From a virus, in IMG/VR virus record IMGVR_UViG_3300042507_002119, positions 1 through 32,226 of that record: DNA of 32,226 nt; one strand, 5' to 3'. Of the stretch, positions 1 to 7,901 are shown piece after piece (within the stretch, counting starts at the first letter, position 1; every line of letters begins with the position of its first letter). A model generated the notes under the pieces. The model made no database searches. It saw nothing but the letters and a program-made list of their open reading frames with translations, and was not told the DNA's origin. Made by a program: the position numbers and the translations under genes.

Positions 1-5
1 TGCCA

Positions 6-236
6 TCAGACCCACATGTCCTTCATGATAGCATTGGATGCGCGGTTCTCGTATAGTCGGATGGCAGCCGAGTTTGAAGGAGCATCAACAAACTCAGCCA
101 CCATCCGACAGAGGTCCCTCGGACTTGTGGGGCAGAACGCACACCCTTCGCCATGCCCTGCCGAGGTCTTGAATGTCGAGATGCGTGCGAGGGCACACGT
201 AGCGGCAGCCACGGCGTCCTCAGGCGTCTTAATCAC
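6..236 (-). CDS. Small cysteine-containing protein, unknown function
   Basis: This is a 76-aa protein read from a GTG at 234-236 that overlaps the stop codon of the upstream SSB-like gene, the same tight coupling used across this strand. The reading frame remains open far upstream of the GTG, but that extension is arginine-rich shadow sequence from the neighbouring gene, so the GTG start is preferred. A cysteine cluster (CAFCPTSPRDLC) lies near the middle and could bind zinc, although no histidine completes a recognisable finger. The C-terminal half looks like a charged helix. It follows Erf and the SSB-like protein, so a role in replication or recombination is possible only by position. I do not recognise the family. 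Confidence 0.6.
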   Translation of the reverse strand: MIKTPEDAVAAATCALARISTFKTSAGHGEGCAFCPTSPRDLCRMVAEFVDAPSNSAAIRLYENRASNAIMKDMWV

Positions 237-642
237 CGAGCGGCGTCCAGATGAGCGGGCTTGCGTCCCGCACCGTGACGTCCTCGTAATTCTTGCCCTC
301 GTACTCGCGAACGTTGCGGCGCTCGCCAGTGACGTGCAGGTTCGGTCGCTTGTCGGCATTGCCCTTGGCGTGTGCCTCATTGACCTTGTAATAGATCTTG
401 TACAGGTGCTCCTGAGCCTTCTTGTCAAAGACCGTCAGGGTCACGTACACGTACTTGTTTGCTGGAGCCTCTGGCTTCCCGTCCTTTGGAAGCGCACGCC
501 ACTGGGCGTATTCATCCGTGGAGCGCGAAGCGTAGAACTCAATGGCAGTCGTGCCACTCTGGAACGTCTTCTCCTTCGGCTCCTTCTTGTCCGAAAGCCA
601 GACGTCGTATGCTACCTGTGGACCGCGAATATTCTCAGCCAT
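229..642 (-). CDS. Possible single-stranded DNA-binding (OB-fold-like) protein
   Basis: This is a 137-aa protein whose ATG overlaps the erf stop codon (TAATG). Residues about 64-75 (YVYVTLTVFDKKA) and 103-126 (LHVTGERR followed by REYEGKNYEDVTV) resemble the strand pattern of SSB proteins, in which a VTVF segment is followed by a V-x-G-R-L strand and an aromatic-rich hairpin. There is no acidic DDDIPF-type tail. Phage Erf annealing proteins are very often encoded beside an SSB, which supports the guess. The similarity is weak and judged by eye; a general conserved phage protein of unknown function is the alternative. Confidence 0.5.
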   Translation of the reverse strand: MAENIRGPQVAYDVWLSDKKEPKEKTFQSGTTAIEFYASRSTDEYAQWRALPKDGKPEAPANKYVYVTLTVFDKKAQEHLYKIYYKVNEAHAKGNADKRPNLHVTGERRNVREYEGKNYEDVTVRDASPLIWTPLGD

Positions 643-1160
643 TAGAAGTCAAACTCCCCTAGGTCGGTGCTCTTCTTAGCAGGTGCAGGAGCGACCTTCT
701 CCTGATCCCCGAAGATCTTAACACCCGCTGCGGCGACCTTGTCGGTGGCAGCGTCGCTCTCTGGATCGTCGCCCGTTGGGACGAGGAACCCGAGGAGCAG
801 TGCGTACTTGAGTGCGCCCGTGGCAGCCTTGTAGGCAGCCTTGTCGCCTGAATCTGCACCCGTGCCGATGGACTGGAACGAGATGGTCTCGCCCGTGTCG
901 CCGTCGGTCAGGGTCCACGTGAAGCGGAGGGTCAAGAGCGCCTGCTTACCGCTAGGCGTGAGACCTTCGCTGATGACGTCGATTGTGGTCGGCGTCATCG
1001 ATACGTTCAGGGCAGCCAACTGCTCGCGCACCTTGTCGGCAACGACCGACGCCTGCACGAACTTGTAGCCCTGTGCTGAGTTAGTTCCCGTCTTAGGGAC
1101 GTAGCCTACCGCTTCCATGACCTTCGCGATCTTGGCAGCGAGTTTGACTGGGTGAGTCAT
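642..1160 (-). CDS. erf: Erf-family single-strand annealing recombinase
   Basis: This is a 172-aa protein of the ERF superfamily, which pairs complementary single strands during phage recombination and genome circularisation or repair. The N-terminal part (residues 1-60) has the GYKFVQASVV segment typical of the family, where substrate-binding strands begin. Residues 98-134 carry the diagnostic core, GTGADSGDKAAYKAATGALKYA followed by LLLGFLVPTGDDPE. The linker after residue 135 is alanine-rich, and the protein ends in an acidic-aromatic tail (LGEFDF) like tails used to dock replication partners. The start is supported by AGGAG about nine bases upstream and by an ATGA overlap with the nuclease gene. 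The neighbouring nuclease and SSB-like genes make a recombination module. Confidence 0.9.
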   Translation of the reverse strand: MTHPVKLAAKIAKVMEAVGYVPKTGTNSAQGYKFVQASVVADKVREQLAALNVSMTPTTIDVISEGLTPSGKQALLTLRFTWTLTDGDTGETISFQSIGTGADSGDKAAYKAATGALKYALLLGFLVPTGDDPESDAATDKVAAAGVKIFGDQEKVAPAPAKKSTDLGEFDF

Positions 1161-1828
1161 CCTCTACACTCCTTTAACCATTGGCAGCCCTTGCAGGGCC
1201 ACTGCGCCTTCATATCTCCCCCACGGGAGGGCAAGCGAGGCGGCTTACGCTTGTCGAAATAGTTGAGAGCCTTGAGTACGCGAACCGCTCGGTCTCGCCA
1301 ACCCCGCTCTAAAAGGTACTCTACCATCTGGAAGTTGTCAGCGCAAACGTAAACCACACGAGCCTCGTGAGGGTCACCAGTCTGCGTCTCCAGGATGTGC
1401 GCGTAGATCGAAGCCTGGATCGCATGCTCTGGCTTAACCGTCTTGAGATACTGCATGCCACGGCTGTTGATCGACTTGTACTCCCAGACCTCCTTGATCC
1501 CATCCTTGCGCTCGACGACGGCGTCCGCATTTCCTGAGAAGTTGTACTCCTCCCAGATCAGCGGCACCTCTTCGACGAACGACACGAGGTCGCCAGCCAA
1601 CTCGGCTTCACGACCAGCGCGGTTGAGCACCTCGGCGACAACGTGCCCGCGCTCGAAGACGCGATACAGGCTGTCTGGGAACGGGTTGCTGGACTCCACG
1701 CCCTCGGCGCTGTACCACTGCTGTCGGATGCAAGCACCCAGCAGGGAGCCACGCCAACGACGTGCCGCAGGGCGCCCGACGGCAGCCTTGCGCATGAGGT
1801 GGGCGTCAAGGACCTTGCTGACGCTCAT
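1157..1828 (-). CDS. Cas4/RecB-like PD-(D/E)XK nuclease with four-cysteine (Fe-S type) cluster
   Basis: This is a 223-aa exonuclease candidate. Counting from the ATG at 1826-1828, the PD-(D/E)XK core is visible as a histidine near residue 62, D102 (GNADAVV), E116-x-K118 (EVWEYKS) and a Q-x3-Y helix (QASIY) near 138. One cysteine near residue 33 and three close to the C-terminus (C212, C215, C221; WPCKGCQWLKEC) follow the one-plus-three layout of Cas4 and AddB 4Fe-4S clusters. Such phage nucleases resect duplex ends to supply single strands for annealing proteins, and erf follows directly with an ATGA overlap. The ATG is preferred because it overlaps the previous stop as ATGA; a GTG at 1834 with AGAAG upstream is the alternative. 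A role as a CRISPR adaptation protein is unlikely because no cas1, cas2 or array is present. Confidence 0.85.
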   Translation of the reverse strand: MSVSKVLDAHLMRKAAVGRPAARRWRGSLLGACIRQQWYSAEGVESSNPFPDSLYRVFERGHVVAEVLNRAGREAELAGDLVSFVEEVPLIWEEYNFSGNADAVVERKDGIKEVWEYKSINSRGMQYLKTVKPEHAIQASIYAHILETQTGDPHEARVVYVCADNFQMVEYLLERGWRDRAVRVLKALNYFDKRKPPRLPSRGGDMKAQWPCKGCQWLKECRG

Positions 1829-2784
1829 GACCACAATTTCTTCTGGTAGAGATCAGTTCTAGTTAAAAGTGTTCCGTTATACTCGCGCAGGCACTTCTCT
1901 ACGCGCCATAGGTTTTCTGGATTTTGTGTTGTCTTGAATTCGCTGTCTCTAATTTCTAGATTAAATTTTGCCTTGCTGTTATCCATGTGGTAATCGCGCC
2001 GATCTTCGTCTCGAGTGCCGTACTCAACTGGTGCATTGAGCGCCTGCCCGATTCGAGCCGCAAGGTCATAAACCGTAACGTTTTCAGAACAGACGTTAAG
2101 GATGCCGTGCACCGATGGGTTCAGGGCAGAAAGGGCAATTGCCAAACCAGCATCGTCAACATTAAGAATTGGTCGGCGAGCATTTGACTTAGGTCGGATA
2201 ACGCCAAGTTGGATTGCTTCCCAAATAAAGGCATTAACCACAAGGTCTCGACGCATGTTTGGAGCCTCTCCCCACAGGGTGCCGAGCCGCAGCGATACCC
2301 ACGGATGGTTCTCCTGCTTTAGGAGCCATGAGTCGGTCTGGTGCTTAGTGCGACCATACGCGGTGAGCGGATTGACTGCCGACTCTTCGGTCGACGGCTT
2401 TTCCTGACCAGCGCCGTAAACGGATGCCGACGAAATGTAGATGAACTTGCCCGATGGGTTCTCGTGCCAAAAGCGCTTTGCCTGGAGGATCGGCTGCTCG
2501 TAGTTCGACCACTCTGTGTCAAAGGCATCGAGTTCCCCGAGGTGGTCGTTGCTGACCGCAGCCAGCCAGATGATGACGTCGTACGAACCAAGCGGATCGA
2601 CGTCAAACAACCGCGAACCAACACCGTTGCGCTCGCTGTGCGGGATACACTCTGAGGTCAACCCGCGCATCGTGTCAACGTACCAATCCTCGTCAATGCC
2701 ATGGACCGTAACCCCTGCTCGCTTAAGATGCTTGACCGCCGCAGGGCCAACGTACCCACGGTGCCCGACCACTAGTGCCTTCAT
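1825..2784 (-). CDS. NAD-dependent epimerase/dehydratase (extended SDR family)
   Basis: This is a 319-aa extended short-chain dehydrogenase/reductase acting on a nucleotide-sugar. The N-terminal Rossmann motif is GHRGYVG (residues 7-13). Residues 119-123 (SASVY) supply the catalytic serine region and Y143-x3-K147 (YGRTK) is the active-site pair. A WLAAVSND segment corresponds to the usual nucleotide-binding strand. The frame extends upstream to 2907, but the ATG at 2784 overlaps the preceding stop as ATGA and begins exactly at the Rossmann fold, so it is chosen. It is co-transcribed with the RmlD-like reductase. Together they could complete a deoxysugar donor for the glycosyltransferase at 8543..9775. 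The exact substrate cannot be told from sequence. Confidence 0.88.
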   Translation of the reverse strand: MKALVVGHRGYVGPAAVKHLKRAGVTVHGIDEDWYVDTMRGLTSECIPHSERNGVGSRLFDVDPLGSYDVIIWLAAVSNDHLGELDAFDTEWSNYEQPILQAKRFWHENPSGKFIYISSASVYGAGQEKPSTEESAVNPLTAYGRTKHQTDSWLLKQENHPWVSLRLGTLWGEAPNMRRDLVVNAFIWEAIQLGVIRPKSNARRPILNVDDAGLAIALSALNPSVHGILNVCSENVTVYDLAARIGQALNAPVEYGTRDEDRRDYHMDNSKAKFNLEIRDSEFKTTQNPENLWRVEKCLREYNGTLLTRTDLYQKKLWS

Positions 2785-3623
2785 CGCGTAATCCTTTCTT
2801 CCGCTCTTGTGCCACGGAAATATTCGTCCATCGCTTCCGTCCAATGGCGGAGGCGTGGCAATCGCGTGTTCTTCAACGCGCCGTACGTCGGTCGCGTCTT
2901 GTCCCATCGCATGGAACCGACAATCTTCGCATTGTTACGATTAAGTTTCCGAGCCTGACGGGCAACCTCGACCCACGTCGCGGTGCCCTCATTGACTACA
3001 TGGTACACGCCCGTCGCAGCCGTGTCCTCTGCCAAGTCGATGATCACCTTCGCTGCGTCTGGCAGGTAGGAGATCCTGAAGAACTGGTCTGTCGGCAGGT
3101 CCAGTTCCTTGTACGACATGGAAGCAAAGTCCACGAAGTGCGGCTTCATTGGGGATGGGTAGACGCCGAAGGGGCTGCTGATGCGAGCCACGACGCCGCC
3201 TTGTGATAGTACCACACGCTCGCCTTCCAACTTGGTCTGACCGTAAATGCTGAGGGCGCCTCGGCTTTCTGCTTTCTCGTCCAGCGTGCGTGAATCCTGG
3301 TTCTCGTCGAAGACGTAGTCCGTGCTGATGTAGATCTGGTTCGTCACCTCGCCGATGATTTTCGGCAGGTCGACGTTTGCGACGTACGCGTCGTGCGGAT
3401 TCTTCTCACACAGGTTGATGTCTCGGAGCGCTGCGCAGTTGATGACCTGCTTAATCGCGTGCCGACGCAGCAGGTTCGGTAGCGTTTCTGGGGTATAAGA
3501 AAACACGCCCGACTCCTCACTGGGAATCGAGCGTGTATAGACGACGTACGGGATCTCCCGCGCCTTGAGTTCTGCGATGATGTGCTGGGCAACCTGCCCT
3601 GTTCCGACGACCCCGTAATTCAT
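2781..3623 (-). CDS. RmlD-like dTDP-4-dehydrorhamnose reductase family protein
   Basis: This is a 280-aa SDR reductase with the layout of RmlD: a dinucleotide-binding glycine motif at the N-terminus (VVGTGQVA), a VINCAALRDINLCEKNP segment close to the RmlD signature around the nucleotide-sugar site, STDYVFD near residues 100-106, and catalytic Y127-x3-K131 (YGQTKLEGE). The family reduces the 4-keto group of a dTDP-sugar to finish rhamnose-type donors. The start has a strong AGGGAGGG ribosome-binding site. No RmlA, B or C is visible, so the phage may tap a host pool of keto-sugar. The partner gene downstream is a second SDR enzyme, overlapping by ATGA. Confidence 0.85.
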   Translation of the reverse strand: MNYGVVGTGQVAQHIIAELKAREIPYVVYTRSIPSEESGVFSYTPETLPNLLRRHAIKQVINCAALRDINLCEKNPHDAYVANVDLPKIIGEVTNQIYISTDYVFDENQDSRTLDEKAESRGALSIYGQTKLEGERVVLSQGGVVARISSPFGVYPSPMKPHFVDFASMSYKELDLPTDQFFRISYLPDAAKVIIDLAEDTAATGVYHVVNEGTATWVEVARQARKLNRNNAKIVGSMRWDKTRPTYGALKNTRLPRLRHWTEAMDEYFRGTRAEERITR

Positions 3624-3648
3624 CGACCCTCCCTATGTGTAGTTTAGA

Positions 3649-4779
3649 TCATTTTACCACACTCTTGGGAGAATAGCGAACGCCACGCCAAGCCAACTCG
3701 GCGCCCGTCCACGATGCGAAGTCAGGCTGCCACTCTCCCGCCTTTTCGCCCCACAGTTCGATGACTGCGAAGCCAGCGGTCCAACGGCTGACCTGGTGCT
3801 GGGCGAGGTAGCCCAACTCGGTGCGTCGGCACATCATCCCCGTCGAGATGGCAGCCGTGCGCTTCTCCTCAATTCCAGCAAAGCCGCCGATTGTTCGGAA
3901 AGCAACTCCTTGCGAGTGGTCGTGTCCGCCCACGACGCTGACTCCTGCGGCGTCCACAATCGGAATGATGCTCGCGCCGCCTCCAGTACTGCGAGAATAC
4001 GTTCCATGCGTCGCGATGAGGTCTGGCGTGATCTGGTAGTATGAGCGGAAATGTTCTGGTCCTGCATATGCGAGCCCCTCCGAAAGGCATGGCTGAATCT
4101 TTAGCGCATCGAGGCGCAATAGGTTGGCGAGAGAAAGGATCTCGCGTCCTTCGGCATCGGTCATGCCAACCAACTCTGGGGCACGTTTGGCGAGCCACTT
4201 GGAGAGCCGCGCCTCATGGTTCCCGTAGAGGAAGAAAATCTGCGCCTCAGGGCCAGCGGACGCTCGGATTTCTGCGAGGCGTCGGTGAGCGTGGGCGAGT
4301 TCCGCCTGAACAGGCATTCCGAGGCGCGGGTCCTTGTCGTAGGCTGAGACGGCGGTGAGGTCAAGGATGTCGCCCGACAGCACAATGCGGTCAGGGCGCT
4401 CTGCTGCTAAGAACGTAAGGAACGACGAGTAGACCTCTGCGTCCTCAAAAGGAAACTGGAAGTCACCCGCGACAACGACCAACTCGTTTGTCGATTCCGT
4501 TCGATTTCCAATCCTCTGAACATAGTCTAGTTGCACAACGTCAACTGGCTTGATATACTCATTCTCCGCTGGGGGGGTAGGGGGGGAAAACTTCTTAACC
4601 TGACCCCCACTGAATAACCCGTCCCCCTCTGGGGAGGGGGTATGGGGGAGGGGATTTGAAAGCAAGAACTTCTGGTATCGCTTCTGGGCCTGGTCCTTGG
4701 TTAAACCAAGTTGCTGGCCGATTGCGGAAAATGAGAAGCCCTCAGAACGTAGGGCGTGGATGTCCTGTTCAAGACCCAT
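3649..4779 (-). CDS. HTH-calcineurin-like metallophosphoesterase fusion
   Basis: This is a 376-aa protein. Residues about 5-40 form a helix-turn-helix-like segment (FSAIGQQLGLTKDQAQKRY). A proline-rich linker follows (about 41-75), and from about residue 100 there is a metallophosphoesterase domain. Metal-site motifs are GDFQ (D106), LSGDILD (D137), YGNHE (N187-H188), THG (H258) and GGHDH (H286/H288). The usual first-motif D-x-H is D-x-Q here. Two starts compete: the first ATG (4785) abuts AGGAG with no spacer, while the second (4779) sits six bases after it, so 4779 is chosen; the same AGGAG includes the stop of the upstream gene. Similar phage proteins are annotated as phosphoesterases acting on nucleic acid or nucleotides; the substrate is unknown. 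The linker is encoded by an unusual C-rich palindromic stretch. Confidence 0.85.
   Translation of the reverse strand: MGLEQDIHALRSEGFSFSAIGQQLGLTKDQAQKRYQKFLLSNPLPHTPSPEGDGLFSGGQVKKFSPPTPPAENEYIKPVDVVQLDYVQRIGNRTESTNELVVVAGDFQFPFEDAEVYSSFLTFLAAERPDRIVLSGDILDLTAVSAYDKDPRLGMPVQAELAHAHRRLAEIRASAGPEAQIFFLYGNHEARLSKWLAKRAPELVGMTDAEGREILSLANLLRLDALKIQPCLSEGLAYAGPEHFRSYYQITPDLIATHGTYSRSTGGGASIIPIVDAAGVSVVGGHDHSQGVAFRTIGGFAGIEEKRTAAISTGMMCRRTELGYLAQHQVSRWTAGFAVIELWGEKAGEWQPDFASWTGAELAWRGVRYSPKSVVK
4560..4655. repeat. G/C-run tract with hairpin inside the phosphoesterase linker
   Basis: On the plus strand this tract contains a run of seven G, TA and seven more G near 4570, then a perfect 7-bp hairpin (CCCCCTC at 4623-4629, loop TGGG, GAGGGGG at 4634-4640), then further G runs to about 4654. 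It encodes the proline-rich linker of the phosphoesterase. The composition is unlike anything else in the coding sequence and resembles palindromic C-rich units that insert into bacterial linkers; it may also form a G-quadruplex on the plus strand. Confidence 0.6.
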
Positions 4780-4788
4780 TTTCATCTC

Positions 4789-5031
4789 CTAGGAGCCTGA
4801 GGTCAGGCTCACAATCAGGGTGGCGATGATGCCTACAGCAGACACCAAAATACCCACTTTCCATTGTACACCCAACTCGGCATCCCTACCAACTGCGCGG
4901 ATGGCTGACGCCTTAGCCTGGTCGACTTCGACGGCACGAAGGCGGCGTTCGATGTGGTCGAGTCGGTTAGAGATCTCCTCGCGGAGACCGTCGACTGCTG
5001 CCAGCAGGGTGTTGAATTGCGACTGTGTCAC
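4789..5031 (-). CDS. Small coiled-coil membrane protein, possible holin or lysis accessory
   Basis: This is an 80-aa protein. Residues 1-50 are a heptad-like amphipathic helix (LLAAVDGLREEISNRLDHIE), and residues about 56-77 form a single transmembrane helix (VGILVSAVGIIATLIVSL) followed by a short tail. This layout resembles XhlA-type haemolysin and one-helix holin-accessory proteins. The start is a GTG at 5029-5031, preceded at seven bases by TAGGAG. It sits between the tail-hub gene and the phosphoesterase, far from the endolysin, so it could instead be a tail- or membrane-associated protein. Function is inferred from topology only. Confidence 0.7.
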   Translation of the reverse strand: MTQSQFNTLLAAVDGLREEISNRLDHIERRLRAVEVDQAKASAIRAVGRDAELGVQWKVGILVSAVGIIATLIVSLTSGS

Positions 5032-5041
5032 ATTGGGTCTC

Positions 5042-7003
5042 CTACCTACTTGGCGGCGCAGTGAAGGCTGCCGCGAATGCTGACCCCTGAATTAGATCTA
5101 GTTCCACTCGCTCGTGACCGACGGACTCGCCGAACCAGCGGATACCAGCGATGACGAACGGCTCGTCGATGTCCACAAGCCCGCGTTTGATGGTGACCCG
5201 AATGGAGTCGCCTACGTCCCAGCCGTTCCAGAGGTCCACTCCGTCTACAACAACGGAAAGGCCGACCTGCTTGGAGTTGGCTGGTTTATACGAGTTGAGC
5301 AGGCGGTTAGCCTGGTTCTGGGCGGCTGCGGCGTTGATGAACCCTCCTTGGGCTGCGACCAGCGGGAGCCGACCATACAGAGCGAGGCTGGCAGAGTCGG
5401 AAGCGGACGCCCCGATGATCTGGGCGCCAGAAGAACCCTGTGCGCTTGATCCGCTTAGGTATCGGTCTGTCGGGATAATCGTGATGTCGTTGCGCACCCT
5501 ACTAAATCCAGGGGTGAACGAGAAGGCGCGGATGCTCTCTGGGTATCGTAGGGCAAATGCTGTAGTGGCTGCACTAGAAACGGACATCTTCAACTTAAAG
5601 TTGCCTGAGTATGTTGCGCCACCTGTAGGCTTATCGATGCCGAAAATTACTTTGCTACTGTCTGTCTTTGCGCCCATTTCCATGTCGGCGATGTCACCAA
5701 TATACCCAACTACTGGCTGCCCAGCGCTGTATGTTTCGTGAGTGGTAGCCGTGGAGCCGCTAATGCTAAGAGAAGCGTATCGAATACGAGACCCATCGAA
5801 CTGGGTTTTTGCATTGGTAAAAATTCGGGACGTAATTACTGAGATGTTGTCGGTTCCCTGGCCAAGAGTGACCTCTGTGGTAGATTTTGCTTTTGATCCT
5901 GTTGATGTAAACCACTTGTTCGTAACGGTAGAAAATGCGGCATAGATCCCAGCGTAAAGATCTAGGGTATACGTTAGACCGTTTCTAAACGCGTAAGTCG
6001 TTTGTGTACCAGACTTATTTGCAGATCCAATTGGGGTTTCAATAAGAGCAGATGCTACTGTTGCGGACGGTGCCCCTTGTGAAACAAGAGCGGTATAAAG
6101 TTCTTCACGAGCGGTAAGTGGCAAAATATCCACCAACCTGTTTTGAGCCTTAAATCGGTTAACGCCAGACGATGAGTCAGCGGCAATGTTAAATTCTGCA
6201 ATTCTTCCAGTTGAGCCAACTGGAGGATCGCCAAGATCTAGCGCGGCAGGTGGAGAGGCAAAAACCGCAACTCTCATCATTGGAGTGTTGGCAAATCCTC
6301 CAGTCCAACTGAGGCCACCAAAAGATCCAGTAAATCCACCCGCAAGCGATGTGGAGCCAGTCCATTGTAGGCTGTATGTTAACTGAAGATATGGGGTTTG
6401 AACAGACGCCGTGTAGGTAGATGTCCCAGAGGAAACGCTAATAGTTTTGGTAGTGTTCGCGTAAGCAGAGACGACTGCCGCAGATACTTGCATTGAATCA
6501 GTAACATCATATTCGACCTGGCCGTTAATGTCGTAAGAGGTACCGTACACTTGGTCCTTTGCAACCACCCCGTCGGTCGAGTTAAAAATAGTTGTTTTTT
6601 GGACTGTAGCAAGGTTTGGGTTAATCGGACTAGCGTTGGCAAAGGTAATATTACTTAACGGCGTAAAAATCTGGTTCATTACAGCCATGTAATCTAGTCC
6701 ACTAAACGTGGTCTGGTATTCTGTAACATTGTAGTCGTCTAGGATACCAGCAGCGACAAACTCCCAGCGAGATCGGCCTAGCGACCACCGAGCGATCTCG
6801 TAGTGCGTGTCGAGCGGAGTGAACTTGCTGATCTGGGGGTGGTCATTGTTGAGCGTCCAGTAGGCAGATCCGACATCGTTGGCATTTTCCTGGACACCGA
6901 TAGACATGGCATCATAGACCACGGCCTTGGCACTGGAACTTCTCCATCCCGTGCTTGTGTCCAGTTGCCAAAGTGTAATGCGGAACTTCTTCTGATCACT
7001 CAA
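5042..7003 (-). CDS. Tail hub / baseplate-like minor tail protein
   Basis: This protein of about 653 aa resembles Gp37-like hub proteins. The N-terminal 120 residues run through short beta segments ending in EFVAAGILDDYNVTEY, the usual first hub domain that defines a local coordinate domain around the tail axis. The serine/threonine-rich middle is beta-rich. The C-terminus (from about 490) has RNDITII, a quasi-repeat of ring-forming segments and WNGWDVGDSIRVTI, followed by the IAGIRWFGESVG pattern common in tail-hub C-termini. The TTG at 7003 is chosen because it sits seven bases after AAGGAGG and overlaps the Dit-like stop as TTGA; the TTG at 7009 is too close to the ribosome-binding site. 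It follows the Dit-like gene, the usual order in tail modules. Confidence 0.75.
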   Translation of the reverse strand: MSDQKKFRITLWQLDTSTGWRSSSAKAVVYDAMSIGVQENANDVGSAYWTLNNDHPQISKFTPLDTHYEIARWSLGRSRWEFVAAGILDDYNVTEYQTTFSGLDYMAVMNQIFTPLSNITFANASPINPNLATVQKTTIFNSTDGVVAKDQVYGTSYDINGQVEYDVTDSMQVSAAVVSAYANTTKTISVSSGTSTYTASVQTPYLQLTYSLQWTGSTSLAGGFTGSFGGLSWTGGFANTPMMRVAVFASPPAALDLGDPPVGSTGRIAEFNIAADSSSGVNRFKAQNRLVDILPLTAREELYTALVSQGAPSATVASALIETPIGSANKSGTQTTYAFRNGLTYTLDLYAGIYAAFSTVTNKWFTSTGSKAKSTTEVTLGQGTDNISVITSRIFTNAKTQFDGSRIRYASLSISGSTATTHETYSAGQPVVGYIGDIADMEMGAKTDSSKVIFGIDKPTGGATYSGNFKLKMSVSSAATTAFALRYPESIRAFSFTPGFSRVRNDITIIPTDRYLSGSSAQGSSGAQIIGASASDSASLALYGRLPLVAAQGGFINAAAAQNQANRLLNSYKPANSKQVGLSVVVDGVDLWNGWDVGDSIRVTIKRGLVDIDEPFVIAGIRWFGESVGHERVELDLIQGSAFAAAFTAPPSR

Positions 7004-7899
7004 AGCCAAGCCTCCTTGTATGCAAGAGAAACCGTAGTGGACGTAAGCGCCAAGACCGTTACCGTCGTGTTTCCCGTCATCATGTACGGCAAGATGGTTG
7101 TCGTGGCGAGGACGAGGTCCATGCGCAAAGTGCTGCCTACAGTAACCGTGCGGTCGTCACCATTAATCTTTACAGTCGTGTTTGCTGGGATCACTAGCGA
7201 CGTGGTGAACAGGCTTGTCCTAATGGTTGCCGTCTGCGTGCTGGCACTTGTGCTAACAAATGTTACGTCTGGGTAAATGTTGTAGTTTCCGTCGTTTGTT
7301 ACAGTGGTGGTCGTCGACGTTGACGCCGAGACGTTAAGCGAGGCAGTCCGAGTCGCCTGGGACAGTTTGCGAGGGTCCTTGGAAAATAGAGTGACCGAGG
7401 CGCGGGTCGAGACGCCTCGGTCACTTGTTTGCGGTGTAACCATGTCGTTGTTCAACTGGTACGATGGGAGCGACGTTGGTCGGACTTTCATCAACAAGTT
7501 GAGCAAGCCAGTAGTATTGTTGGACGTCGTGATGGCGGTTGGCTGAACGAAGCGCAACTCTCGGAATCCGTCGTCGGATGTGGCGTAGGATGGGTACGGG
7601 CGCATAGCCCCGTTGAGGCCGTTCAGTTTGTCGTAAAAGTCCGCTAGGCTAGAGCCGTACACTTGAACAACCATTTGAACCTGACGAGGCCCAAGCAATG
7701 CGATGTCCGCCTCAGAGCCGTCTCGCTGGGCTAGGGCCTCGGTGAATCCACCAATGCCAGCGTTTGCGTAAGAGACGTTCTCTACGAGGTAGCCAGAGAA
7801 TGGCGTACCCACTGTCGGAGCAGCCGTAATGCTGTTAAGATTGACGAACGCGCTCGTCGCAGTGCCAGTCGCGATCTGGATTGCCTTACTGAAGTCCAT
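7000..7899 (-). CDS. Dit-like distal tail protein
   Basis: This 299-aa protein has the architecture of phage distal-tail family proteins: an N-terminal beta-barrel half (to about residue 130, containing ALLGPRQVQMVVQVYG and a D-F-Y-D-K-L segment where Dit proteins have a conserved helix), then a threonine/serine-rich C-terminal half with repeated beta strands. Dit hexamers normally link the tail tube to the hub, and the hub-like gene follows immediately, sharing a TTGA junction. In a short-tailed phage an equivalent ring could sit directly under the adaptor. The identification rests on fold-like pattern and gene order; a general minor tail protein is the alternative. Confidence 0.7.
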   Translation of the reverse strand: MDFSKAIQIATGTATSAFVNLNSITAAPTVGTPFSGYLVENVSYANAGIGGFTEALAQRDGSEADIALLGPRQVQMVVQVYGSSLADFYDKLNGLNGAMRPYPSYATSDDGFRELRFVQPTAITTSNNTTGLLNLLMKVRPTSLPSYQLNNDMVTPQTSDRGVSTRASVTLFSKDPRKLSQATRTASLNVSASTSTTTTVTNDGNYNIYPDVTFVSTSASTQTATIRTSLFTTSLVIPANTTVKINGDDRTVTVGSTLRMDLVLATTTILPYMMTGNTTVTVLALTSTTVSLAYKEAWL

Positions 7900-7901
7900 G
7901 G

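Noticed and set aside
16-645. Plus-strand open frame across the window start
   Set aside because: It is antisense to the SSB-like and 76-aa genes, which fit the overlapping array; no family motif.
2785-2907. N-terminal extension of the epimerase frame
   Set aside because: The ATG at 2784 overlaps the previous stop and starts exactly at the Rossmann fold; the extension lies inside the RmlD-like gene.
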